Below are positions 46,101 through 56,380 of a stretch of 64,000 nucleotides of DNA, piece by piece (within the stretch, counting starts at the first letter, position 1; each line of letters starts with the position of its first letter). A program made the translations under genes and the position numbers. The notes beneath the pieces were generated by a model that worked only from the letters and a program-made list of their open reading frames with translations, did not search any database and had not been told where the DNA came from. Origin of the DNA: Cupriavidus cauae (GTDB taxonomy: Bacteria; Pseudomonadota; Gammaproteobacteria; Burkholderiales; Burkholderiaceae); the NCBI RefSeq assembly GCF_008632125.1, contig NZ_VWRN01000053.1, positions 124,001 through 188,000 on the forward strand, given 5' to 3'.

Positions 46101-46530
46101 ATGGTTCCGACTTACGACTCTTGCTACAAGCTGCTGTTTTCCGCCCCTCAATTGGTGCGCGAACTGATTACGGGATTCATTCCGGTCGACCGGCTGCACA
46201 GCCTTGACTACGACACGCTGGAGCGAAGGTGTCTTGTTGCTGCCCGAATTGGTCAACCTGATGGAGGTCAATATGAGCCTGGTGCTATCGTTGCATACCT
46301 ACCGGCAAGCCGGCGTGCTCGAAGGCAAGCTGGAGGGCAAGCAGGAAGGTGAAGCGCATGTGCTGCGGAAAGTCCTGGTCCAGCGCTTCGGGCCGCTCCC
46401 GCCGGATATTGCGTCCCGAATCGCCGTCGCCAGCCCGGTGCAACTGGAAGCATGGGTCGACCGTCTCGGCGCCGCGCAGTGCCTCGATGACGTCTTTGAG
46501 GATCCGAACGGAGAATCGAGAGACGTCTGA
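46101..46530 (+). pseudogene. Remnant of an Rpn-family (PD-(D/E)XK) recombination-promoting nuclease/transposase-like gene
   Basis: From ATG 46101 the translation reads VPTYDSCYKLLFSAPQLVRE and continues LITGFIPVDRLHSLDYDTLE, the N terminus of Rpn/DUF4351-type nucleases. Near 46228 the frame is broken and the central nuclease domain is missing. In another frame the end of such a protein resumes (EGKLEGKQEGEAHVLRKVLV, then QRFGPLPPDIASRIAVASPV and LEAWVDRLGAAQCLDDVFED). About 140 codons remain of a gene usually around 300, so this is an internal deletion plus frameshift. It is the only mobile-type remnant recognised in the window. Confidence 0.8.
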
Positions 46531-46604
46531 CGAGTGAGATGCCTCGTCAGGCGGCGTGGGCTCGGGCTGAGCGCTCGGGCAAAGCAAATCGCATCGCCCA
46601 AAAA

Positions 46605-46638
46605 CAAAAACCCCCGAAGGCAGGCCTTCGGGGGTTTT
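46605..46638 (-). terminator. Rho-independent terminator downstream of tRNA-Ser
   Basis: Arms AAAACCCCCGAAGG and CCTTCGGGGGTTTT with a CAGG loop form a near-symmetrical hairpin. On the minus strand it ends in TTTTTGTTTT, 8 bp after the tRNA-Ser 3' end, so it ends that transcript; it may work in both directions. Confidence 0.9.
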
Positions 46639-46644
46639 GCACTA

Positions 46645-46735
<91 letters not shown>

Positions 46736-46844
46736 TGAACTGGTCGCGTTGCGGCGAAACCGAGATTATAGAGAAGTCAAAAACAGACTGCAAGAGGGTC
46801 GGCGCCTTTTTGCGCATGACTTCCTGCTCGCGGCTTCGCCGGCT

Positions 46845-48158
<1,314 letters not shown>

Positions 48159-48302
48159 GTTTGCGGGAAAAGCGTGCGGTCGGAGCGATCGGAGCGATCG
48201 GGATGCGGCAGGCATGCCGCCGAACCGCACATTTTACTGCACCGCGACAGGAGCCGGCCGCAGTACCGGCCTGCGGCTCGCGGCCCGCGGACCACGACCG
48301 CG

Positions 48303-49667
48303 CTAGCCGTCGCCCTCGTCCGCCTTGCCGCCCTTGGCCGCCACCTGGCTCTTCTGGCGCCGGTGCCAGGCGTCGTCGAGCTCGCGCAGATGGCGCAGCT
48401 TGTCCGAGATCTTGCCCTCCAGGCCGCGCGGCGTGGGCTGGTACCAGCCCTGCGCCTTCAGGTCGTCGGGGAAATAGTGCTCGCCGGCGGCATAGGCCTC
48501 GGGCTCGTCGTGCGCGTAGCGGTAGGCATGCCCGTAGCCCAGCTCCTTCATCAGCTTGGTCGGCGCATTGCGCAGATGGACCGGCACCGCGCGCGACTTG
48601 TCCTTGGCGACGAAGGCCCGCGCCGCGTTGTAGGCGTTGTAGCCGGCGTTCGACTTGGGAGCGACCGCCAGATAGATCAGCGCCTGCGCCAGCGCCAGTT
48701 CACCCTCGGGCGATCCCAGGCGCTCGTAGGTCTCGGCCGCGTCCAGCGTCATGCGTGCCGCGCGCGGATCGGCCAGGCCGATGTCCTCCCACGCCATCCG
48801 CACGATGCGGCGGGCCAGGTAGCGAGGATCGGCGCCGCCGTCGAGCATGCGGCAGAACCAGTACAGCGCCGCGTCGGGATCGGAGCCGCGCACCGACTTG
48901 TGCAGCGCGCTGATCTGGTCGTAGAACGCATCGCCGCCCTTGTCGAAGCGGCGCAGGTTCTCCGACAGCGCGCTGCCGAGCAGCGCCTTGTCGATCGTCT
49001 GCGCGCCGGCGGTACGCGCGGCCCGCGCGACGATCTCGATATTGTTCAGCAGCTTGCGGCCATCGCCGTCGGCGGACGACACGATCAGCTGCAGCGCCTC
49101 GTCGTCCCACGCCACGCCGCCCAGCGCCTCGCTGGCGCGCAGTGCAAGCTGGCGCAGCTCCGCGTCGTCCAGGCTCTTGAGCACATAGACCGCGGCCCGC
49201 GACAGCAACGCGCCATTGACCTCGAACGACGGGTTCTCCGTGGTCGCGCCGATGAAGGTGAACAGGCCGCTTTCCACATGCGGCAGGAAGGCGTCCTGCT
49301 GGCTCTTGTTGAAGCGGTGGACCTCGTCGACGAACACCAGCGTGCGGCGCCCGTGCGCGCGGTATTGCTCGGCGCGCTCGACCGCCTCGCGGATGTCCTT
49401 GACGCCCGACAGCACCGCCGACAGCGCAATGAACTCGGCGTCGAAGGCATCGGCCATCAGGCGGGCCAGCGTGGTCTTGCCGACCCCGGGCGGCCCCCAC
49501 AGGATCATCGAATGCGGCTCGCCCGATTCGAACGCCACGCGCAGCGGCTTGCCCGGGCCGAGCAAGTGCTGCTGGCCAATGACCTCGTCGATATTGCGCG
49601 GGCGCAGCCGTTCGGCCAGCGGTTGTCGGGAAGCGTCGGAGGGTTCGGAAAACAGCGAGTCCGGCAC
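48303..49667 (-). CDS. rarA: Replication-associated recombination protein RarA (MgsA)
   Basis: The 454-residue AAA+ ATPase of the RarA/WRNIP1 family shows LAERLRPRNIDEVIGQQHLL, Walker A WGPPGVGKTTLA, Walker B LVFVDEVHRFNKSQQDAFLP, sensor 1 FIGATTENPSFEVN, and the C-terminal tetramerisation region with WEDIGLADPRA. It acts at stalled replication forks. No ATG lies near the start; GTG 49667 (then PDSLFSEPSD) matches where family members begin. A longer in-frame reading from TTG 49772 passes through a 12-bp tandem repeat and is less likely. lolA, ftsK and trxB, common RarA neighbours in this lineage, are nearby but not adjacent. Confidence 0.94.
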   Translation of the reverse strand: MPDSLFSEPSDASRQPLAERLRPRNIDEVIGQQHLLGPGKPLRVAFESGEPHSMILWGPPGVGKTTLARLMADAFDAEFIALSAVLSGVKDIREAVERAEQYRAHGRRTLVFVDEVHRFNKSQQDAFLPHVESGLFTFIGATTENPSFEVNGALLSRAAVYVLKSLDDAELRQLALRASEALGGVAWDDEALQLIVSSADGDGRKLLNNIEIVARAARTAGAQTIDKALLGSALSENLRRFDKGGDAFYDQISALHKSVRGSDPDAALYWFCRMLDGGADPRYLARRIVRMAWEDIGLADPRAARMTLDAAETYERLGSPEGELALAQALIYLAVAPKSNAGYNAYNAARAFVAKDKSRAVPVHLRNAPTKLMKELGYGHAYRYAHDEPEAYAAGEHYFPDDLKAQGWYQPTPRGLEGKISDKLRHLRELDDAWHRRQKSQVAAKGGKADEGDG

Positions 49668-49720
49668 GGTGGTCAGGGCTTGGGTTTCAGTGCGGGCGGC
49701 GCGCGGGTTGCGGTACAGAT

Positions 49721-49812
49721 GTCCGTGCAGGTCGGCGCAGGTGTCGGTGCAGGTGTCGGTGCTCGTCACCAAGGCACGTCACCAGGCACGTCTCCGGGCA
49801 CGTCTCCGGGCA
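49721..49812. repeat. Two adjacent 12-bp tandem repeats upstream of rarA
   Basis: GTGTCGGTGCAG-type units (49721-49764) and GTCTCCGGGCAC-type units (about 49765-49812) each occur three to four times with small differences. They lie in the leader between rarA and fbpC and contain the alternative TTG/GTG starts for rarA. The rest of this 233-bp gap shows no gene. Confidence 0.8.
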
Positions 49813-49900
49813 CGGCTCTGTGCGGGCCGCGCGGCCAGCCAAAGCGCCAGTGTAGTGCATCCGTACGCAACGCCGCCTGGCAGCGCCGAGGCCGGCGCCG

Positions 49901-51115
49901 CTAGCGCGGAAATGCCACCACGTCGTCGACCTCGACGCGGATGCCGATCCAGTCGCCGACGCCGTGGTCGTGGTGCGACGGCGCCAGCGACAGCACCCTG
50001 CCGCCGCTGGCCAGCCGCAGCGTGTAGAGGATCTCGGCGCCGCGGAAGGCCTTGTGCAGGATCTGCGCGCGCAGCGCGCTGGCATCGTCGTGCAGGATGT
50101 CGTCGGGGCGGATCAGCACATCGACCTCGGCCACGCCGGGAGCCACGCCGAGGCCATCGCGGCTATGCAGGGTCCCGAGTTCGCAATCGAGCTGCCCCGG
50201 CGCGGTCACGCGGGCGGGCATCAGCACGCCCTGCCCGATGAAATCGCCGACGAAGCGCGTGGCGGGCTTGTGATAGAGCTGGTGCGCCGTGCCCCACTGC
50301 TCGATCGCGCCGGCATGCATCACGCCGATCTCGTCGGCCATCGCGAACGCTTCGAGCTGGTCGTGCGTGACCAGGATCGCCGTCGCGCCCTGGGCCTTCA
50401 GGATCGCGCGCACCTCCAGGCTCAGGCGCTCGCGCAGGTCCACGTCGAGATTGGAGAACGGCTCGTCGAGCAGCAGCAGCTCCGGGCGCGGTGCCAGCGC
50501 GCGGGCCAGTGCTACGCGCTGCTGCTGGCCGCCGGACAGCTCGTGCGGAAAGCGCGCGCCGGCGCCGGCCAGGCCGACCAGCTCCAGCACTTCGGCGACG
50601 CGCTCTTTCCTGGCCTGCCGGCTCTCCCGATGCAATCCAAAGGCGATGTTGTCGGCGACGCTCAGATGCGGAAACAGCGCGTAGTCCTGGAACACCATGC
50701 CGACGCGCCGCCGTTCGGGCGGCACCGCCACGCCCGGCGCCGAGACCAGCTGTCCGTCCAGCACGATCCGTCCGGCACGCAGCGGCTCGAAGCCGGCGAT
50801 GGCACGCAGCACGGTGGTCTTGCCGCAGCCGCTGGGGCCGAGCAGGCAGCCGATGCTGCCGCGCGCCAACGAGAACGACAGGTCGTCGATGACGATCTGG
50901 CTGTCGAAGCCGTGGCGGATGTGCTCGACCTCCAGTACGAGATCGGCCGGCTGGCTGGCAGCGGCGGGCTCGGCAGGCGTGGCGGTCGCGGCAGGCGTGG
51001 CGGTCGCGGCAGGGGTGGCATCGGCACCCGGCGAGGTAGCGGACGCTGGACTGGCCGGGGGCGTCGCTGCGGGCGTGACCGCGGCGGCGTCGGTATCGAG
51101 ATCGAAGGCGGACAT
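49901..51115 (-). CDS. fbpC: Ferric-iron-type ABC transporter ATP-binding protein
   Basis: The 404-residue protein carries the ABC ATPase motifs GPSGCGKTTVLRAIAG (Walker A), VFQDYALFPHLSVADNI (Q loop), LSGGQQQRVALARALAP (signature) and LLLDEPFSNLDVDLRER (Walker B), with a C-terminal TOBE-like regulatory domain (FIGQGVLMPARVTAPGQL). The FbpC/CysA-type sequence and the neighbouring fbpB and fbpA genes identify a ferric iron importer. The first 50 residues are an Ala/Pro/Thr-rich stretch (repeated PAATATPA) encoded by a short DNA repeat. ATG 51115 is chosen; TATAAT overlapping a Fur-like half site lies only 7-13 bases upstream. Confidence 0.91.
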   Translation of the reverse strand: MSAFDLDTDAAAVTPAATPPASPASATSPGADATPAATATPAATATPAEPAAASQPADLVLEVEHIRHGFDSQIVIDDLSFSLARGSIGCLLGPSGCGKTTVLRAIAGFEPLRAGRIVLDGQLVSAPGVAVPPERRRVGMVFQDYALFPHLSVADNIAFGLHRESRQARKERVAEVLELVGLAGAGARFPHELSGGQQQRVALARALAPRPELLLLDEPFSNLDVDLRERLSLEVRAILKAQGATAILVTHDQLEAFAMADEIGVMHAGAIEQWGTAHQLYHKPATRFVGDFIGQGVLMPARVTAPGQLDCELGTLHSRDGLGVAPGVAEVDVLIRPDDILHDDASALRAQILHKAFRGAEILYTLRLASGGRVLSLAPSHHDHGVGDWIGIRVEVDDVVAFPR

Positions 51116-51118
51116 GCG

Positions 51119-51127
51119 AATCATTAT
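51119..51127. promoter_or_regulatory. Fur-like half site AATCATTAT between fbpC and fbpB
   Basis: AATCATTAT matches one half of the 19-bp Fur consensus and overlaps a minus-strand TATAAT (51128-51123). The same nine bases occur, inverted, upstream of fbpA (54976-54984). The second half of a full Fur box is degenerate here, so the evidence is the shared core plus context. TAGAAT at 51158-51163 may be the fbpB -10 box. Confidence 0.5.
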
Positions 51128-51210
51128 AAGTATCAGCAACGCCGGAGCGGCGGTTGATAGAATGCCCCAGCCGTGCCGCCTGCGGCACCCCTCCCCAGCC
51201 GATCGCCCGC

Positions 51211-52899
51211 ATGTCCCTGCTCCATCCCGCCCGATTGCCCGATAGCGACCATGCCGTTGCGGCACGGCGCGGACGGCGGCTGACCGCGATCCATCCGCTG
51301 TCCTTCGCGGCCGGCCTGGTGGCCCTGCTGATCGCGGTGCCGATCCTGGTGGTGGCGGCCAGCCTGCTGACGCCCAGCACCGAGACCTGGCATCACCTGG
51401 CCGACACGGTGCTGGGCGAATACATCGCCAACACGCTGTGGCTGCTGGCCGGCGTCACCGTCGGCGTGCTGCTGCTGGGCGTGCCGACCGCGTGGCTCGT
51501 CTGCACGTACCGCTTTCCCGGCCGCGGCCTGATGGAATGGGCGCTGGTGCTGCCGCTGGCGATGCCGGCCTACGTGATCGCCTACGCCTATACCGACGCG
51601 CTGCAGTTCGCCGGGCCGGTGCAGAGCTGGCTGCGCGCGCTGACCGGCTGGGGCGCGCGCGACTACTGGTTTCCGGACGTGCGGACGCTGGGCGGCGCCA
51701 TCGTGCTGTTCTCGCTGGTGCTCTATCCCTACGTCTACCTGACCGCGCGCGCCGCCTTCCTGCAGCAGACGCTGAACACGCTGGAGGCGGCCCGCCTGCT
51801 CGGCCATGGGCCCTGGCGTAGCGTGCTGCGCGTGATGCTGCCGCTGGCGCGCCCGGGCATCGCGGCCGGCACCGCGCTGGCGCTGATGGAGACGCTGGCG
51901 GACTTCGGCACCGTCGCCTATTTCGCGATTCCGACCTTCTCGACCGGGATCTACCGCGCGTGGTTCTCGCTCGGCGACAAGAGCGCCGCCGCGCAGCTGT
52001 CGGCGTGCATGCTGGCCTTCGTGATCGCCATCCTGGTGGCCGAGCGCATCTCGCGCGGGCGGGCCCGCGTGCATGGCGGTCAGCGCCGCCTGCCGGCGTA
52101 TCGGCTGACCGGCTGGCGCGGCGCGGCCGCGCTCGGCACGTGCGCGCTGCCGGTGTTGCTGGGCTTCCTGGTGCCGGCGCTGATGCTGTTCGAGATGGCG
52201 TTCACCGACGGCGACGCGCAGTTCGGCCCGCGCTTTGTCGGACTGGTGCGCAACAGCTTCGTGCTGGCCAGCGTCACCGCGCTGGCCGCGGTGCTGATCG
52301 CGCTGGCGATCGGCTATGCCGGCCGGCTCGGCCGCGGCTGGCCGATGCGGGCACTGCTGCGGCTCTGCGGCATGGGCTATGCGCTGCCGGGCTCGGTGAT
52401 CGCGGTGGGCGTGCTGGTGCCGGTGGCGCGGCTCGACAATGCGATCGCCGGCTGGGTCGAGCAGTTGACCGGCGTGTCGCCGGGACTGCTGCTGACCGGG
52501 GGCATCGCCGCGCTGGTCTACGCCTATCTGGTGCGCTTTCTCGGCGTCGCGCTGCAGACCGTCAATGCCGGGCTGGCCAAGATCACGCCCAGCATGGACA
52601 CCGCGGCCCGCAGCCTCGGCCACGGGCCGGCCGCGACGCTGCGCCGCGTGCATCTGCCGATGCTGCGCGGCAGCCTGCTGACGGCGGCGCTGATCGTCTT
52701 CGTCGACGTGATGAAGGAATTGCCGGCGACGTTCGTGATGCGCCCCTTCAATTTCGACACGCTGGCCGTGCAGGCCTACAACCTCGCCGCCGACGAGCGG
52801 CTGGCCGAGGCCGCGACGGCCTCGCTGGTGATCGTGCTGGTCGGGCTGATCCCGGTGATCGTGCTGTCGCGCCAGATCCGCCGCAGCGCGCAGGACTGA
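51211..52899 (+). CDS. fbpB: Ferric-iron-type ABC transporter permease
   Basis: The 562-residue inner-membrane protein is a fused permease with two repeats of about six membrane segments. Each half has an EAA loop: EAARLLGHGPWRSVLRVMLP and DTAARSLGHGPAATLRRVHL. The size and doubled domain are typical of FbpB/SfuB-type iron permeases. ATG 51211 (MSLLHPARLP) is chosen. It is divergent from fbpC, an unusual arrangement because subunit genes are usually co-directional; the iron-binding protein gene is 1 kb further on the opposite strand. Confidence 0.91.
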   Translation: MSLLHPARLPDSDHAVAARRGRRLTAIHPLSFAAGLVALLIAVPILVVAASLLTPSTETWHHLADTVLGEYIANTLWLLAGVTVGVLLLGVPTAWLVCTYRFPGRGLMEWALVLPLAMPAYVIAYAYTDALQFAGPVQSWLRALTGWGARDYWFPDVRTLGGAIVLFSLVLYPYVYLTARAAFLQQTLNTLEAARLLGHGPWRSVLRVMLPLARPGIAAGTALALMETLADFGTVAYFAIPTFSTGIYRAWFSLGDKSAAAQLSACMLAFVIAILVAERISRGRARVHGGQRRLPAYRLTGWRGAAALGTCALPVLLGFLVPALMLFEMAFTDGDAQFGPRFVGLVRNSFVLASVTALAAVLIALAIGYAGRLGRGWPMRALLRLCGMGYALPGSVIAVGVLVPVARLDNAIAGWVEQLTGVSPGLLLTGGIAALVYAYLVRFLGVALQTVNAGLAKITPSMDTAARSLGHGPAATLRRVHLPMLRGSLLTAALIVFVDVMKELPATFVMRPFNFDTLAVQAYNLAADERLAEAATASLVIVLVGLIPVIVLSRQIRRSAQD

Positions 52900-53079
52900 G
52901 CAACCGCGCGCAGTCCGTTGGGCGCAGTCCGTCGGTAGCGTACCTGCATCGGTGCAGGTGGGCTGACCTCCTCTCGATGCCGAATTAAAGACCGCCGCCA
53001 TTTCCGCCGATATCCCGTGAATGCGAAGCTGGGCCGCGCAGGCGGCCCGCTTTCCTCGAACACGAAGGGCGGGAGTCGT

Positions 53080-53826
53080 ATGCAAATTCGTTACCGGATG
53101 CTGGTCTTCAAGATGTCGCGCCTGGCCAGCCAGAACAAGCTGACCGCAGTGCAGGAGATCGGCTTCGCCACCGAGCTCGCCGAACTGGTGGTCAAGGAAG
53201 GCATCGCCGAGCGCGTGGTGCAGGAACTGTTCGACGATGAACATCCGCAACTGCGCCGCATCGCCATCAATGCGATCCGCCGCACCGGCCGCTTCGACGT
53301 GCCGGGATTGCAGTCGGCGCTGCTGCGCAGGTTGTCCGATGCCGAGCCGTGGCTGCGCCACGATGCGGTCTGGGTCATGCAGGAAGCAGCGATGGATGGC
53401 GGCCTGGTGCGCGCAGGGCTGCGCCGGCTGGCCGGCGCCGTGCAATTGCCGCAGGACGCGGTACGCGCCAAGTCGAACCCCGGGGATGCGCTGTTGCAGG
53501 CCCAGGTGCGCGCCCGGCAGGCGCTCGATGCCTTGCTGAAGAAGGATGCGCAGGCCGCGCTGGCGGCGTTGCGGGCCACGCTGGCGACGTTCGCCGCGCT
53601 GAATCAGGAGCCGTATGGCAGCGGCACGGTGGGCCAGATGAACCTGGCGCGGCGGGAACTGCAGCGCCGCATGGCCAGGCGGGCGCTGTCGAGCAGCACG
53701 CGGCTGACGTTCCGCCGCGTCGAGGGGCCGGACGGCAAGACGGGCTTCGCGGAGAGCGCCAGCACCGCCGGCTCCGTTGAAGGCGGCGGCGCGAGCGACG
53801 ATGCGGCCGGCGGCGATCCGTCGTGA
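53080..53826 (+). CDS. HEAT-repeat protein, function unknown
   Basis: The 248-residue soluble protein has alpha-helical repeats of HEAT type: ERVVQELFDDEHPQLRRIAI, VPGLQSALLRRLSDAEPWLR and HDAVWVMQEAAMDGGLVRAG, then a long Ala/Leu-rich helix region (RQALDALLKKDAQAALAALR) and an acidic Gly/Ala tail. No signal peptide or membrane segment is seen. GGGAG four to five bases before ATG 53080 supports the start; an in-frame GTG 53017 is possible. It is inserted between fbpB and fbpA, is convergent with fbpA, and may scaffold a complex. No specific function can be given. Confidence 0.78.
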   Translation: MQIRYRMLVFKMSRLASQNKLTAVQEIGFATELAELVVKEGIAERVVQELFDDEHPQLRRIAINAIRRTGRFDVPGLQSALLRRLSDAEPWLRHDAVWVMQEAAMDGGLVRAGLRRLAGAVQLPQDAVRAKSNPGDALLQAQVRARQALDALLKKDAQAALAALRATLATFAALNQEPYGSGTVGQMNLARRELQRRMARRALSSSTRLTFRRVEGPDGKTGFAESASTAGSVEGGGASDDAAGGDPS

Positions 53827-53859
53827 GGACCGGCGCCGGCCGCGCCCTTGCGCCGGCGC

Positions 53860-54915
53860 TTACTTGAAGCCGGCCTTGTCCGCCAGCTTCTGCGCAACCG
53901 GCTGATACTTGCCGAGCTCGGCCACGTTGATGCGGTCCGCCTTGAAGCTGCCCAGCGCTTCCAGCGCCGGGTTGGCGACCTTGACGCTCGGCACCACCGG
54001 CCATTCGTTGTTGCCGTTGGCGAAGTAGGCCTGAGCCTCGTCGCTGGCCAGGTACTCCAGGAACTTGACCGCCGACTCCTTGTTCGGCGCGTGCTTGAGC
54101 ATGCCGCCGCCCGAGATGTTCATGTGCACGCCCTGGCTGTCCTGGTTCGGCCAGACCACGCCGAGCTTGTCCGCGACCGCCTTGTCCTCGGGCTTGGTCG
54201 ACTTCAGCAGGCGCGCGATGTAGTAGGTGTTCGAGATCGCCAGATCGCATTCGCCGGCGGCCACGGCCTTGAGCTGGTCGGTGTCGCCGCCCTTGGGCGT
54301 GCGCGCCAGATTGGCCACCACGCCCTGCGCCCAGCGCTCGGTCTTCGCTTCGCCGTCATGCGCGATCAGGCTGGAGATCAGCGACAGGTTGTAGACGTGG
54401 CCGCTGGAGCGCGTGCACAGCTTGCCCTTCCACTTCGGGTCGGCCAGGTCCTCGTAGGTCTTGATGTCGCCCGGCTTGACGGTGTCCTTGTTGTAGGCGA
54501 TCACGCGGGCGCGCGCCGAGAAGCCGAACCATTCGCCGTTGGGATCGCGGAAGTTGGCGGGGATGCGCGACTCGAGCACCTTCGACTTGACCGGCGCGAA
54601 CACGCCGGCCTGCTGGGCACGCCACAGGCGGCCGATATCGACGGTGATGAAGACGTCGGCGGGGCTGTTGGCGCCCTCGCTCTTGATCCGCTCGAGCAGC
54701 GGGTCTTCCTGCCCCTCGATGCGATTGATCTTGATGCCGGTCTGTTTGGTGAAGTTGCTGTACAGCGCCTCGTCGGTCTGGTAGTGCCGGGCCGTATAGA
54801 GGTTCAGCACCTTTTCCTGAGAGCCCTGGGCCATCGCGGCCAGGGGAATCGACGCGGCGCTGGCCGCCATGGTGAGAGCTGCCGCCGCGGGCAGCAGACG
54901 ACGAAACACGTACAT
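53860..54915 (-). CDS. fbpA: Ferric-iron-binding periplasmic protein
   Basis: The 351-residue product has a signal peptide (LLPAAAALTMAASAASIPLA, cleavage after MAQG or nearby) and the class-2 ferric-binding fold: VLNLYTARHYQTDEALYSNF, FTKQTGIKINRIEGQEDPLL, DVFITVDIGRLWRAQQAGVF and the iron-ligand-bearing stretch AISNTYYIARLL with adjacent tyrosines. GGAGGAG a few bases before ATG 54915 is a strong ribosome binding site, fitting high expression. A Fur-like half site lies about 60 bp upstream. It delivers iron to FbpB/FbpC. Confidence 0.94.
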   Translation of the reverse strand: MYVFRRLLPAAAALTMAASAASIPLAAMAQGSQEKVLNLYTARHYQTDEALYSNFTKQTGIKINRIEGQEDPLLERIKSEGANSPADVFITVDIGRLWRAQQAGVFAPVKSKVLESRIPANFRDPNGEWFGFSARARVIAYNKDTVKPGDIKTYEDLADPKWKGKLCTRSSGHVYNLSLISSLIAHDGEAKTERWAQGVVANLARTPKGGDTDQLKAVAAGECDLAISNTYYIARLLKSTKPEDKAVADKLGVVWPNQDSQGVHMNISGGGMLKHAPNKESAVKFLEYLASDEAQAYFANGNNEWPVVPSVKVANPALEALGSFKADRINVAELGKYQPVAQKLADKAGFK

Positions 54916-54975
54916 GGACTCCTCCGGGCTTTGCGGTTGCGCCGCTGGCCGAATGCCGGCGGGCGAGCGCAAACA

Positions 54976-54984
54976 ATAATGATT
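54976..54984. promoter_or_regulatory. Fur-like half site ATAATGATT upstream of fbpA
   Basis: ATAATGATT is the reverse complement of the AATCATTAT core found between fbpC and fbpB. It lies 60 bp before the fbpA start. Occurrence in both promoter regions of a split iron-transport locus supports iron repression, although neither site is a complete Fur box. Confidence 0.5.
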
Positions 54985-55094
54985 CCCGTTTTCGGCGTCA
55001 ATGTCGGTTTCCCCGCGTGGAACGGCCGCGACAGGGGCGTCCACGGGCGGGAATATCACCAGGCCGGAATGGTCCGCCCCGGCATGCTCACGGC

Positions 55095-55502
55095 TCAGCC
55101 GCTGGCGCGAGATACCAACGCGCCGACCGCATCGGCCGGCAGCGGACCGTGGCAGCCACGTTCCCCGCCGCGCCGCTGGGTCACCAGCCAGACCCGGCCC
55201 GGCTGGCCGGTCGGCCGCAGCAGCCAGGCGTCGCCGCGCGCCGCGCCCGGCAGCTCCTCCAGCACGCCGCTGCGCTCGGACTGCAGCATGGTCGCGCAGT
55301 CGCGCGCGGAGGCGGCCGTGGCGGCGAGGAAATCGGGGTTGGTCAGCACCTCGGCCAGCGTGGTGTCGGGGGCGCGCAGAAAGGCGTCGATATCGAACTG
55401 CCGGCTGGCGCCCGCGGTCTTGCCGCCGGCGCAGGCGCCCAGCGTCAGCAGCGCGGCCAGCGCCGGCACCAGGGCCGCGCGACGCAAGGTGGCGGGCCTC
55501 AT
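55095..55502 (-). CDS. Small lipoprotein, function unknown, coupled to lolA
   Basis: The 135-residue product has a lipoprotein signal (ALVPALAALLTLGACAGG, with the lipobox LGAC) and a small soluble domain with FDIDAFLRAPDTTLAEVLTN, a central ARDCATMLQ stretch and WLVTQRRGGERGCHGP. Two cysteines (in DCATM and GCHGP) could form a disulfide. The start ATG overlaps the lolA stop by ATGA, so the two are translated together. Close coupling to the lipoprotein chaperone LolA suggests an outer-membrane or periplasmic lipoprotein, but no family is recognised. Confidence 0.78.
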   Translation of the reverse strand: MRPATLRRAALVPALAALLTLGACAGGKTAGASRQFDIDAFLRAPDTTLAEVLTNPDFLAATAASARDCATMLQSERSGVLEELPGAARGDAWLLRPTGQPGRVWLVTQRRGGERGCHGPLPADAVGALVSRASG

Positions 55503-56155
55503 TGGCGGATCACGTCGGCGCCCTTGGGGACGCTGAAGCGGAAGGTGTCGGCAGGCAGCGACGGGTTCTTCTGCATCGCCGAGAAGGTCAGCAGCGTGGT
55601 GTTGCCGAAGGCGTCGCGCAATTCCATCGCTTCGAGATTGCCGGCCTTGAAGCCGATGCCGATCCGCTCGAACTGCGTGTCCTTGGCCTTGGGCGTCAGC
55701 TCCAGCCATTCGATGCCGTCGCGGGTCGGGCCGTCCTTGACGACGAAGCTCTTCTCCAGATCGTTGCTGCCGAACAGGATCGCCGCCGGGCTCGAGCCCA
55801 GCGCGGCGTCGAGCTTGCGCTCGGTGACCTGGTTCAGGTCCTTGTCGTAGATGTAGAGCGTCTGGCCGTCGGCCTGCAGCAGTTGCTCGTAGGGCTTGGT
55901 ATAGCGCCAGGCGAACTTGCCGGGGCGGGAGAAGACGAAGGTGCCGCTCGAGGTGCCGGTGACGCGCATCGCCTCGCCGGTGCCCTTGACCTGGCGCTGC
56001 GTGAATTCGCCGCGGGCGCTCTTGACGGTGGTGACGAAGGTCTTCAACTGATCGGTGGCGGCGGCTTGCGCGGTGGCCGGGGCCAGCGTGGCCCATGCCA
56101 GGGTGGCGGCGGTGCCGATGGTGGCAAGGGCGGACGCCAGTACGCGATTTGGCAT
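55499..56155 (-). CDS. lolA: Outer-membrane lipoprotein carrier protein LolA
   Basis: The 218-residue product has a signal peptide ending AQAAA and the LolA pattern: LKTFVTTVKSARGEFTQRQV, SSGTFVFSRPGKFAWRYTKP, YEQLLQADGQTLYIYDKDLN and GSSPAAILFGS. LolA ferries lipoproteins across the periplasm to LolB. AAGGA eight bases before ATG 56155 supports the start. It lies downstream of ftsK on the same strand, with a 225-bp gap. A small lipoprotein gene overlaps its stop codon. Confidence 0.96.
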   Translation of the reverse strand: MPNRVLASALATIGTAATLAWATLAPATAQAAATDQLKTFVTTVKSARGEFTQRQVKGTGEAMRVTGTSSGTFVFSRPGKFAWRYTKPYEQLLQADGQTLYIYDKDLNQVTERKLDAALGSSPAAILFGSNDLEKSFVVKDGPTRDGIEWLELTPKAKDTQFERIGIGFKAGNLEAMELRDAFGNTTLLTFSAMQKNPSLPADTFRFSVPKGADVIRQ

Positions 56156-56380
56156 GCAATCGATCCTTGTGTTGGTGAATCGCGACGATTCGCTTTGATT
56201 CGCGTTGATGCGGGACGACTTGCGACTTCCGACCTACGGTTCACGGGCGCGGAAGCGTCGCGTGCGCCGTGGCCTGTCCGCATGATGTGTCGGTTAGAGC
56301 GAGGGACCGGCGGTGGATTCCGTCCGCGGCCGTCAGCAAGCGTGACAGGCGTAACGGCATATTACCCGCCGGCCGGCGCG

